Part shown: piece by piece, positions 36,754 through 44,147 of the stretch
Position numbering within the stretch: the stretch's first letter is position 1
Layout: each line of letters begins with the position of its first letter
The notes under the pieces: model-generated
The model's input: only the letters and a program-made list of their open reading frames with translations
What the model was told of the DNA's origin: nothing
The model's database searches: none
Source of the DNA: Salinimicrobium sp963739625
GTDB taxonomy: Bacteria > Bacteroidota > Bacteroidia > Flavobacteriales > Flavobacteriaceae
Direction: 5' to 3'
DNA: 64,000 nt
Assembly (NCBI GenBank): GCA_963739625.1
Contig: CAVUAU010000010.1
Span: 1 to 64,000, forward strand
Program-made: the position numbers and the translations under genes

Positions 36754-38803
36754 GTATAGGAATTTTGATGTTTATTTCCGTACCGTTACCACTGGAATTA
36801 ATCTGGAAATTCCCCTTTAATTCCTCAATTCGTGATTTCATGTTTTTTAGACCAATACCTTGTTGAGGCCTACTCAAATCAAAACCTTGTCCATTATCTA
36901 CAATAAGTAACATTAATTCTCTTCCCGAAATTTTGAATTCCACCTTAACCTTACTAGCCAAAGCATATTTATGTATGTTATGTAAGGCTTCCTGAATAAT
37001 CCGATAAAGATTCATTTTGACCGGGTTACTCACAGCACTCCAGTCAATTTCATCGTCAGACAACAATTCAATCTCCACAGCAGAGATTTTTCGAAATTCC
37101 TGGCACAGCTGGAAAACCAGATTTAAAAAACCGACTTCTTCCAGTTTCCTGTTATTATGAAGGTCTCTAGATACCAGTCGAATTTCCTCCTCCAGCTTCT
37201 GTAACCGATTTAAAAGAACTTCCTTCGTATTTAAGGCTGCTTCATCATTCCTCGAATTTAAGTTAATCAGATTGAACCTGATCCCATACATTTCTCCTAA
37301 AATTCCATCATGAAGCTCTTTGGATATTCGATCCTTTTCCTTTTGCTTTTCCTGTTCGATTTTCCTCTCCTGCTCCAACAAAAGATTATAAATTTCTTCA
37401 TTCGCTTTTTGTTGTTCTTTTTCAAGAGATAATTTCTTGTTATTGACTTTCTGCCTCCAAATTACAAAAAACAAAACAAGTATAGTAAAAACACTCCCCG
37501 CCCCTCCCAGTATCCACTTTCTCTCTTCTGTCAAATACTCATTTTTTGCAATAAATTCATCAGTTTCAAAACGAATTCTTTCGAATTTATTTTTAATAGC
37601 TCTTTCCTGATTACGTAAAGAATCACTCAACGCAACATATTTACTGAGATACTCACTGTCATTTTGAGGATCGGATTCGGAAAGCAATAGCAAAGAAGCG
37701 AGTATGTCGCGATGATATTTATGTTCTTTAGCCAATGCAAAAGCCTCTCTTAAATAAGAAGTGGCAACGGAGCTATCTCTTCTGACCAGTAAATATTCCG
37801 CCATATGAAGCTTACTAACAACAATACCTGCCTCATGATTAAGACTGTCTCTAATTTGAAAAGATTCATAAAATTCCCCCCACAAGTCTGCTTCGGGATT
37901 TGCCTTAAATTTTGCGTATGCCAAATTATCTTTAATCATCGCAAATAATTCCATATCTTCTTTTGCTAAGTCTGGATAATCTAAGGATTTTTTAAAAGAA
38001 TCAATTGCTAAAGTAAATTGACCATTCTTAATATAAACAATCCCCATATTGTTCAGGGTCACAACCTCTAGATACCTGTCTTCCAGTAAATATGCTTTTT
38101 CTAATGCTTTGTCGTGGTACTCGATAGATTTGCGATACTCTCCCAATCCATTAAAAATCATCCCGAGATTGTTATAAGCTATATAAAGTTGTCTGTTTTC
38201 ACCAAAGGATTTAAATGTTCTAAGAGCGCGAATTGTAGATATCTCACTTCCCGTGTAATCTTTTATATTTTTTTGTAGAATGGCAATGTTTAACATCATT
38301 CTTGCAGCCTGAAAATCTTCTTTCTGCTCCTTGTAGTAACTGTGAGCATGGTGATAATGAAAAAAGGCACTATCAATAATTTCTTTTCGAAAAAAGAAAT
38401 TGGCCAAATCCCAATGAGCTTCTGCAAGTTTTAAAGTATCTCCATTTTTTCGAGAAATTTTAAAACTTTTATTATTCCACTCTCTAAATTCCTTCTCCTC
38501 GTTATTCTTATAATGGAAATATGTAATCCTAAAAAACAGATTTGTTTTCAGAGAATCATCTGGAAGGGATTGAATATACCTTTCTATGGAATCCCGGCTG
38601 GTTTCCGATGTCAGATACTTATTGAAGATATCATTAATCTTCAATGCTATTTTCTCATCTTTACTTACCCTTTGATCCTGTGCACAACCGAAAAAAACGA
38701 TGACGAAAAGAAAAATATAAAAAAAAGAAAAACCTCTGTACAGAGGTTTTTCTTGCTGTCGAACATATTTTAAAAAAGATTTAAATCTATTTTTTCTCAT
38801 CAT
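36746..38803 (-). CDS. TPR-containing sensor histidine kinase (HisKA_3/DegS type)
   Basis: 685 residues from the ATG at 38803; upstream in-frame starts (GTG 38836, ATG 38821) overlap the small lipoprotein gene more deeply. A signal or lipobox-like segment (FFGCAQ, about residue 28) leads into a periplasmic TPR array (AYNNLGMIFNGLGEYRKSIEYHDKAL, VTLNNMGIVYIKNGQFTLAIDSFKKSL), then a transmembrane helix (WILGGAGSVFTILVLFFVI), a coiled coil and a HisKA_3 domain with phosphoacceptor His498 in ISKELHDG. The HATPase_c domain (LYRIIQEALHNIHKYA, VDNGQGFD, GIGLKNMKSRIEEL) is C-terminal. It should phosphorylate the adjacent LuxR-type regulator. A perfect 26-bp palindrome with a T-rich tail lies inside its 5' coding region. 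Confidence 0.93.
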   Translation of the reverse strand: MMRKNRFKSFLKYVRQQEKPLYRGFSFFYIFLFVIVFFGCAQDQRVSKDEKIALKINDIFNKYLTSETSRDSIERYIQSLPDDSLKTNLFFRITYFHYKNNEEKEFREWNNKSFKISRKNGDTLKLAEAHWDLANFFFRKEIIDSAFFHYHHAHSYYKEQKEDFQAARMMLNIAILQKNIKDYTGSEISTIRALRTFKSFGENRQLYIAYNNLGMIFNGLGEYRKSIEYHDKALEKAYLLEDRYLEVVTLNNMGIVYIKNGQFTLAIDSFKKSLDYPDLAKEDMELFAMIKDNLAYAKFKANPEADLWGEFYESFQIRDSLNHEAGIVVSKLHMAEYLLVRRDSSVATSYLREAFALAKEHKYHRDILASLLLLSESDPQNDSEYLSKYVALSDSLRNQERAIKNKFERIRFETDEFIAKNEYLTEERKWILGGAGSVFTILVLFFVIWRQKVNNKKLSLEKEQQKANEEIYNLLLEQERKIEQEKQKEKDRISKELHDGILGEMYGIRFNLINLNSRNDEAALNTKEVLLNRLQKLEEEIRLVSRDLHNNRKLEEVGFLNLVFQLCQEFRKISAVEIELLSDDEIDWSAVSNPVKMNLYRIIQEALHNIHKYALASKVKVEFKISGRELMLLIVDNGQGFDLSRPQQGIGLKNMKSRIEELKGNFQINSSGNGTEINIKIPIHE
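38727..38752 (-). terminator. Intrinsic terminator / attenuator inside kinase 5' end
   Basis: A perfect 26-bp palindrome. On the minus strand its 3' side is followed by a T-rich run (CTTTTTTTTTATA). It begins about 35 nt after the stop of the small lipoprotein gene, where a terminator is expected, yet it lies within the coding sequence of the kinase (around EKPLYRGFS). No alternative kinase start exists between it and the signal segment, so the kinase mRNA must read through it. Confidence 0.75.
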
Positions 38804-38957
38804 CAATAACGTCTTTACCATCTCCCCCAGTATCACTTACTGGATCAACATGAGTTTTCCTTGGCGCAAGTTCATCATAAGGTAATTCTTCAGGTTCACA
38901 AGAAACCAATAAACTAATCACAAAAATAGATAAAAAAAGATTTGTTAAGCTTTTCAT
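38787..38957 (-). CDS. Small lipoprotein upstream of the sensor kinase
   Basis: 56-residue reading frame: MKSLTNLFLSIFVISLLVSC forms a lipoprotein signal with lipobox LVSC at residue 20. A short acidic mature part follows (CEPEELPYDELAPRKTH, then a DTGGDGKDVIDDEKK tail). The kinase ATG at 38803 lies inside its end, and a strong hairpin follows its stop. A TATTTTTG -7 box is found at 39060-39067 on the minus strand, about 100 bp upstream. It could act as a signal partner of the kinase. It is easily missed because of its size. Confidence 0.7.
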   Translation of the reverse strand: MKSLTNLFLSIFVISLLVSCEPEELPYDELAPRKTHVDPVSDTGGDGKDVIDDEKK

Positions 38958-38986
38958 AATAAGAATTTTAGATTACATCCCTCATC

Positions 38987-39008
38987 ATCCCTTTTCGCGA
39001 GAAGGGAT
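38987..39008 (-). promoter_or_regulatory. Hairpin in the 5' leader of the lipoprotein-kinase operon
   Basis: Inverted repeat with arms ATCCCTT and AAGGGAT around an 8-nt loop, extended by a TCGCGA core. It lies between the predicted -7 box at 39060-39067 and the ATG at 38957, so it would be in a ~100-nt leader. A role in mRNA stability or translation is possible. Confidence 0.45.
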
Positions 39009-39098
39009 TAAGCGGGAAATTTGATTTGACTAAGAATTCTTAATGATATGTTAACAATTCAAAAATAACATAAGTAAAGTATCAAGCCTTATAGTTAA

Positions 39099-39119
39099 GA
39101 CCCTATCATGTAGATGGTT
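39099..39119 (-). promoter_or_regulatory. Degenerate sixth palindrome candidate, kinase operon
   Basis: On the minus strand AACCATCT-N5-ATAGGGTC, matching 10 of 16 positions of the consensus, 31 nt from the perfect -7 box TATTTTTG at 39060-39067. Position suggests a weak version of the shared operator, but the similarity is marginal. Confidence 0.35.
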
Positions 39120-39165
39120 GCCTCTCTGTTGTAGATGACGCGGTTTACGGGGTCACTGGATTACA

Positions 39166-39897
39166 TTAAGCAACTATTCGGAGTCCTTCTTTTAACTGTT
39201 CCTTAAGACCTTCTACTTTTTTCCGGTAAGATTTTGAAAAAGGCAGAAGTTCATCATAACCCTTTAGAGTTAAATTTGACTTCCCGAAATTAATTCGAGT
39301 AACAAAAAAGGTGTTGACAATATAACTGTTATGGACCCGGAGAAATCCGGGAGGAAGTTCCTCTTCAAAAAATTTTAAGGGTTTGTACGCCGAGACTTTT
39401 TTCCCATTTAATAAATAAAGGTCAGTGGTATTGTTATCTGCTCTTAAGAAAACTAGATCCTCCATTTCGATAAATCTGTAGTCCGTATTAGATCTTATAC
39501 ACATCTTCTCGGGTTTATCCCCCTTAAAAGTTTTCGAAAATCTCATAAAGCACTTTCTTATCTCAAATTCAGAAAAAGGATAAAGTAAATAATCGTTCAT
39601 CCCACTTTTTATTACTTCATACGAGTACTTTTTTGTTTTTGAAACGGCAACAAAAGTGGGTAATTGATCCAGGTACAAATTCAACTCGTGGTAAAGCAAA
39701 AAAATATTTCCTCTCTCCCAATCAGAGTCGAGATCAAGAAAAGTAATCGTTGGCTTGAACTTCAGTAGATGATTCAGCGCATCATCATACTTAGTGGAGT
39801 CCCAAGTGAATTCCACATCCATAAAACCACATAAGATCTTTTTCATCTCATGGGCTAAAGAGGGATTGGAACTAATAAGCGCACAGGTGATCTGCAT
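39166..39897 (-). CDS. LytTR-family transcriptional regulator with degenerate receiver
   Basis: 243 residues. The N-terminal ~120 residues have the fold pattern of a receiver (FLDLDSDW with Asp55 at the phosphoacceptor place) but lack the acidic pair after the first strand (CALISSNPS), and the conserved Lys is replaced in YLLYPF, so classical phosphorylation is doubtful. The C-terminal LytTR DNA-binding domain (IEMEDLVFLRADNNTTDLYLLNGKK, LPPGFLRVHNSYIVN, LPFSKSYRKKVEGLKEQL) is clear. An intact AACCGTAA palindrome and a perfect -7 box lie upstream, suggesting autoregulation. It is one of two candidates for the regulator of the island. Confidence 0.92.
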   Translation of the reverse strand: MQITCALISSNPSLAHEMKKILCGFMDVEFTWDSTKYDDALNHLLKFKPTITFLDLDSDWERGNIFLLYHELNLYLDQLPTFVAVSKTKKYSYEVIKSGMNDYLLYPFSEFEIRKCFMRFSKTFKGDKPEKMCIRSNTDYRFIEMEDLVFLRADNNTTDLYLLNGKKVSAYKPLKFFEEELPPGFLRVHNSYIVNTFFVTRINFGKSNLTLKGYDELLPFSKSYRKKVEGLKEQLKEGLRIVA

Positions 39898-40031
39898 ATT
39901 AGAGGTTGATGTAAGGGATCTTTAACCCTCCTAATAAGTTGAAAATTCAATTTTGGATGTTGATATTCATCTGAAATTAGAATATCATGCATGGCAAAAA
40001 TATTTGAAGTAATGTCGTCCACGAAAGCATT

Positions 40032-40052
40032 AACCGTAAGAAATTTACGGTT
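40032..40052 (-). promoter_or_regulatory. Palindromic operator, LytTR regulator gene
   Basis: Perfect AACCGTAA-N5-TTACGGTT. A perfect -7 box TATTTTTG lies at 39995-40002 on the minus strand, 29 nt away. The leader to the ATG at 39897 is about 95 nt and contains AGGAGGG; a possible 45-codon leader frame starts at 39992 and overlaps the regulator start, but its coding status is doubtful. Confidence 0.8.
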
Positions 40053-40385
40053 TTAATACGAGTCTTGTAATGAGTCTGTCTTCAGCGCCTTTCCGTTAAT
40101 TCCGTTGCTCTGAATGGCGGGAAAGGCCGTTCGTCTAAAGTTCTTGGACAGACATAAAAGCCTTCCTCAGGTTTCTTTCCTTTCGCGGGACTTGTTTCGC
40201 TCAAGTAAATCAGAAAAGAAATTCCTCTTGCTCACCAACAACAACAGCCGTGGGTCCAAGAGGAAAATAAAAAAGAAAACACTCAGGATATAAAAAGTAA
40301 ATCGGCTTTTGTAAGTATCTTCTTACGATATTCAGGAAGAAAAATTGGCTCCCGTCACCCCTCTTCGCTTGAACTCAGCATAGCC
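40053..40385. other. Intergenic region with direct repeat copy B
   Basis: About 330 bp between the island regulator and the 3' end of the tra operon. It holds direct-repeat copy B and no gene. Confidence 0.5.
40203..40313 (+). repeat. Direct repeat copy B (partner at 2221-2333)
   Basis: Same orientation as copy A, with a 3-bp insertion (an extra CAA unit), a 1-bp and a 2-bp deletion, and a few substitutions. It lies immediately beyond the tra operon end, so the pair encloses 38 kb containing all secretion, Rhs and regulatory genes. Confidence 0.85.
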
Positions 40386-41216
40386 TTATCTTGAGTCGAA
40401 TTTTAGTTTTAGCAGACGATTCCCATGCCGCTCTCTTAGTTCCAACAAGATCTTTTCATGATCCCCGGGAACAAACTTTGCAAAGCCTAATACAAACCTG
40501 ATGCTCTGACCATGGTATACCACCTTCGGCTCATGATAATTCCACACTTGCTCCTGCTGTACCTTCTGGTAAGAAGCACTTCGTTTATTGTTCCCATTGA
40601 CGAGGTACAGCCTCAGGTAATCAATCTCAAGAGTGATTCCTGAGCTGTTTTCCAGCTCCAGGACAACAATTGTCTCATCACCATAATACCTCAATCCTCC
40701 AACCGCCAGCGAAATTCCTGCCTCCTCTTTCCTTCCTATCTTCCCGGGTTTCAGATTCAGGAAATACTCCGCAGCTTTTCGATTCTCAACCTTTTTTCTG
40801 CTTATCGAGTCCATTTCTTCTATCGCCTTCTCAGAAGAAACCTTTTTTTCCTGAACCTGTTTAAGCTCTTCGAGACCTTCCTCTTCAATTTTTTCCTTTC
40901 TTCTGATAAAGTATTGTAATCTGGGAAGTACCTTTCTGTAGCTTAAAATATAGGAGTATACACTTCCCTCTTGCGTGATCACCAAAAGGTTTGAATCCAC
41001 TCCAGGTGTTGCCTTCAGCAGTCCGAATCTCTGAGCCTCTACTTCATTGTAGCTAAAAGTAAAATGCCCTGCTCCTACCACTCCCTGCTTTATAGGATCA
41101 GGAAAGAATAGGTGGGTATTATAATATTCATTGGCAAAAATTGTGTCCTGAACCTTATTCTCCTGGGCGTTAGACAACTGAATAAACACAAAGAAAATGA
41201 AGATGATATTTTTCAT
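40386..41216 (-). CDS. traN: Conjugative transposon protein TraN (VirB9-like)
   Basis: 276 residues; signal peptide ending near LSNA. The body has the DUF4138/TraN pattern (FANEYYNTHLFFPDPIKQGVVGAGHFTFSYNE, LLKATPGVDSNLLVITQEGSVYSYIL) and a C-terminal beta domain with the YRK and WNY segments, corresponding to the VirB9-type outer-membrane core component of the CTnDOT-family mating apparatus. It overlaps the traM stop by 4 bp and is the last recognisable gene of the tra operon. Confidence 0.9.
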   Translation of the reverse strand: MKNIIFIFFVFIQLSNAQENKVQDTIFANEYYNTHLFFPDPIKQGVVGAGHFTFSYNEVEAQRFGLLKATPGVDSNLLVITQEGSVYSYILSYRKVLPRLQYFIRRKEKIEEEGLEELKQVQEKKVSSEKAIEEMDSISRKKVENRKAAEYFLNLKPGKIGRKEEAGISLAVGGLRYYGDETIVVLELENSSGITLEIDYLRLYLVNGNNKRSASYQKVQQEQVWNYHEPKVVYHGQSIRFVLGFAKFVPGDHEKILLELRERHGNRLLKLKFDSR

Positions 41217-42127
41217 AATGACGGTTTTAGAATGAGTTGATATTGATCAAGAATGGTGACTTTTATATTTCGATTATTTCGACGGAAAATGTTTTTTATA
41301 CCTCCTATTTGTGGCAGGCCTGCAATATTTACGTCCTGAATGACATCATCCAGCACCTCCCGCTGAGCATCGCTCCGGAAGCTGTTTCTCACGTAAATAC
41401 CTTCATTTCCGTCCTGCAGGTCGTAAGCCTTCAGTTTTACCGGAACATTGTTGATATGAGTTATCTTCAGCATTACCCGGTTGGGCTGTAAACTGACAAA
41501 ACCATAGACTATCGAGTTCCTTGGAAAGGTCCTTCCCCCCACAGTTAAGTCTTCGGCTAACAGAAGCTCGAGCCGATCATTCGCCCGTACCTCCTGCTCA
41601 CCATTGACCTCTGCTTTAAAACTCTGTTTTTCTTCGGTGGAAATAACCTTGCCCTTTGCGACAGTTGCTGCTGGTGCGCTGCGAAAAAAAGCATCATGTT
41701 GTTCTTTAAAATTCTGCTTCAAATAAGGCTCCACTTCAGATGACACAACTTCTTTCGCAACTATCTCCTCTTCCACTTCTCCATAGGTTTCCTGGTCATA
41801 GCCGATTGTTCCATAGCGATAGATACTGTCTACCACCCACTCCCGATCTTCCTCTTCAATTGCAGGAGCATACGCGTCTAAAGAATCCAGGAGTTGATCT
41901 GAATACATGCTGGGTATTGTTCTTTCCCTTTCTTCTTTCAGATCGTTGAGAGCATCAATCTTAGAGGTATATGTCTTCTGCTCTTCCTGTAGTTCAGGTA
42001 CCAGAGGTTGATCCAGACCTTCAGGCGCCTCCTGTTCCATAAAGATCAGCATGCTGTAGCTCGCGATAAAAACAAGCACGATAACAATGATGCTGATGAA
42101 TACTACTTTTTTTTTATCTATTTTCAT
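41213..42127 (-). CDS. traM: Conjugative transposon protein TraM (VirB10-like)
   Basis: 304 residues: a cytoplasmic tail MKIDKKK, one transmembrane helix (about residues 8-30), a Pro/Glu-rich periplasmic linker (about 30-160) and a C-terminal beta-barrel domain (LLLAEDLTVGGRTFPRNSIVYGFV, NRVMLKITHINNVPVKLKAYDLQDGNEGIYV), which is the TraM/VirB10 arrangement spanning both membranes. It overlaps traK by 14 bp and traN by 4 bp. Confidence 0.92.
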   Translation of the reverse strand: MKIDKKKVVFISIIVIVLVFIASYSMLIFMEQEAPEGLDQPLVPELQEEQKTYTSKIDALNDLKEERERTIPSMYSDQLLDSLDAYAPAIEEEDREWVVDSIYRYGTIGYDQETYGEVEEEIVAKEVVSSEVEPYLKQNFKEQHDAFFRSAPAATVAKGKVISTEEKQSFKAEVNGEQEVRANDRLELLLAEDLTVGGRTFPRNSIVYGFVSLQPNRVMLKITHINNVPVKLKAYDLQDGNEGIYVRNSFRSDAQREVLDDVIQDVNIAGLPQIGGIKNIFRRNNRNIKVTILDQYQLILKPSL

Positions 42128-42731
42128 CGGTTAATTTTCTTAAGCTGTTTTCGAAAAAATCTGTAATTAATAATCCATGGGTATTCCTGGGAAAATTTCG
42201 ATCAACCTGGATCAGTTTCCCCGTTGTCACCAGTTCGTAAGTATCTACCACCTTGCCCCTGTTGATCTCAAAAATGGTAGTCGTCTTAAAGCTGTATGGC
42301 TCCTTGCTCAGGTCGAGCTCTGTATCAATACTCTTTATCCTCTGGACCAGGGAATACTGGATAAGCCTGTTGTAAAGTCCTTCTAATTTCTTTTGCCGAT
42401 AAACATCGTCAACAGAACTATTCCCTAACCAGAGCGCCTTTTCCAGGTTACTCTCAAGATTACTGGCATCAATGCCGTAAAAATACGTGTGGAACATCTC
42501 CAGGTGAGCAAGCGCCTCTACCTCTAGGTTTTCTTTTTCAGTGGTTAACTTCAATGGGATAATACTTCCATCTGTGTTCACGGCAAACATGCTGTTTAGC
42601 ATCTTATGATTCATGTCAAAGACAGACCAAAGGGAAAAAGCACTGCTCGCAAAGGCCAGGGTGATCACCGTCATCACAATGAATCGGTTGATCTTCAATA
42701 CGGAATAAATATTTTTGTATGGTGTTTTCAT
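42114..42731 (-). CDS. traK: Conjugative transposon protein TraK (VirB8-like)
   Basis: 205 residues. A short N-terminal cytoplasmic segment (MKTPYKNIYSVLKINRF) and one membrane helix (about residues 18-38) are followed by a periplasmic VirB8-type domain. The HTYFYGIDASNLESNLEKALWLG segment is typical of TraK of Bacteroidota conjugative transposons. It overlaps traM and follows traJ by 12 bp. Confidence 0.92.
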   Translation of the reverse strand: MKTPYKNIYSVLKINRFIVMTVITLAFASSAFSLWSVFDMNHKMLNSMFAVNTDGSIIPLKLTTEKENLEVEALAHLEMFHTYFYGIDASNLESNLEKALWLGNSSVDDVYRQKKLEGLYNRLIQYSLVQRIKSIDTELDLSKEPYSFKTTTIFEINRGKVVDTYELVTTGKLIQVDRNFPRNTHGLLITDFFENSLRKLTDENR

Positions 42732-42743
42732 ATACTCTTAGTT

Positions 42744-43574
42744 TTAGGAAGCAAAAAGCCTGAATGTGAATGATATGGCCCTGCGGTAGAGCTTGAACTT
42801 TAAAAAGACTATAAAGCCTACAGAACCCAACTGTATAACCGGTGCAAAAATTCCACTGTCTTCCCCGGTGCCCAACAAATTCCCCCAGAAGTTGGTGTTG
42901 ATCTCTTCATAGAGCAGATTAATAAAGACGTTCACCAGGAAAAAAGCAGGTACAATCATATAGACGGCCGCATAAAGCCTGAAGAACCTATAACCCATTT
43001 CCCGAAATTTTTCAAATACTGCAAGACTGATTATAAGCGGGAAAAAAGCCTGCATAAGTCCCAGAAGGAAATAGCGTTCTGCTAAAAACATAGGGTAAAT
43101 GAAGATGTCCATGATCCATAGGAATATTCCAAGGATGAAGGCAATCACCTTCATTGGGTACAGGGGAGTTACCAGGTACTCGTAAAGCATGCTCAATGCT
43201 TTTGTTCCCGCTTCCACAAAATTTACATCCTCCTGGATCTCTACATCCTGCAGTTGAAGGGGAATTAGGGCCGGGGCCGTATTCTTGTACGCTGTTTCAA
43301 TGGCCACAAGTATACTATCAAAGTATCCCAGTAACTGGGTTGAAAAAATGACCAGAAGAACCACTACGAAATTTTTAATAAGCTCTCCCGGACTCAGACC
43401 CCAGGTATACCCATCACTGCTGACTGCGCCTTCACTGTACTTCTTAAGGATGTTCACCAGAAAAAAGGTGACCGCCAATGCTTTCATCCCCATGATAGTA
43501 TACTGTGAAAAGCTGCTCGCTTTTATGGTCTGAAAGACCGCATCCACATATTCAATTCCAATGGATAAAAACAT
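42744..43574 (-). CDS. traJ: Conjugative transposon protein TraJ (VirB6-like)
   Basis: 276-residue polytopic inner-membrane protein with several hydrophobic segments (around residues 25-45, 65-90, 140-165, 165-190, 195-225 and 240-262). It corresponds to the VirB6-type channel component. It is somewhat shorter than the ~300-plus-residue TraJ of CTnDOT as I remember it. It lies 3 bp after traI. Confidence 0.88.
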   Translation of the reverse strand: MFLSIGIEYVDAVFQTIKASSFSQYTIMGMKALAVTFFLVNILKKYSEGAVSSDGYTWGLSPGELIKNFVVVLLVIFSTQLLGYFDSILVAIETAYKNTAPALIPLQLQDVEIQEDVNFVEAGTKALSMLYEYLVTPLYPMKVIAFILGIFLWIMDIFIYPMFLAERYFLLGLMQAFFPLIISLAVFEKFREMGYRFFRLYAAVYMIVPAFFLVNVFINLLYEEINTNFWGNLLGTGEDSGIFAPVIQLGSVGFIVFLKFKLYRRAISFTFRLFAS

Positions 43575-43577
43575 GCC

Positions 43578-44147
43578 TCAGAATTTAGATGCTCTGTTGT
43601 TGATCTTGTCCTGCATTTGTCTAAAAGAAATGATGGCCCTGTATCGCTTTGTCCTCAGCTTGGTTTCCGCAATCAATTCTCTGGAGCGCTCCTTCTGTGC
43701 TTCCAGCACCTCAAGGCGCTCTGCGTCTGTCATGCTGATCAAATTACTGGTGAGCAGCTGTTGCATAAAACCCATGTCCTGTAACGCCACTTCAATGATA
43801 GCATCAAATGACCTGGAGACCTGGTCGATCTCGTTCTCCCTGATAAAAGGTGAATTAAGAATCTCTTTAAGATCGTTCTGCACCATAGAGATCAGTTCCT
43901 GATTGTTGCTAACAATCTCCTGTACTGCACGAACCTGTTTCACCACACTGCTCACCTCATCCAGCCGCTGCTTTTGTTCCCTTAGAAACTCTACCGTCTT
44001 TAACAACTGCGAAGTCTGTTTGGCTGATTCTAAAAGAGACTTGGTAAGGGAAATGAAATTCGTGTTGTCATAAACCGGCATTCCCTGTCCATGAGATTTA
44101 AAACTCATGATGCCCAGTAATAGAAGGATAATCACTTTTGTTTTCAT
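43578..44147 (-). CDS. Conjugative transposon TraI-like protein (VirB5-like position)
   Basis: 189 residues; signal peptide ending near KSHG. The mature part is a long helical or coiled-coil protein (TKSLLESAKQTSQLLKTVEFLREQKQRLDEVSSVVKQVR). Its size, exported nature and place between traG and traJ match TraI/DUF4141-type proteins of Bacteroidota elements. It overlaps the traG 3' end by 50 bp. Confidence 0.8.
   Translation of the reverse strand: MKTKVIILLLLGIMSFKSHGQGMPVYDNTNFISLTKSLLESAKQTSQLLKTVEFLREQKQRLDEVSSVVKQVRAVQEIVSNNQELISMVQNDLKEILNSPFIRENEIDQVSRSFDAIIEVALQDMGFMQQLLTSNLISMTDAERLEVLEAQKERSRELIAETKLRTKRYRAIISFRQMQDKINNRASKF

Noticed and set aside
39866..39992. 45-codon leader frame overlapping the LytTR start
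   Set aside because: It begins right after the -7 box and shows no family or clear coding bias; kept only as a note.
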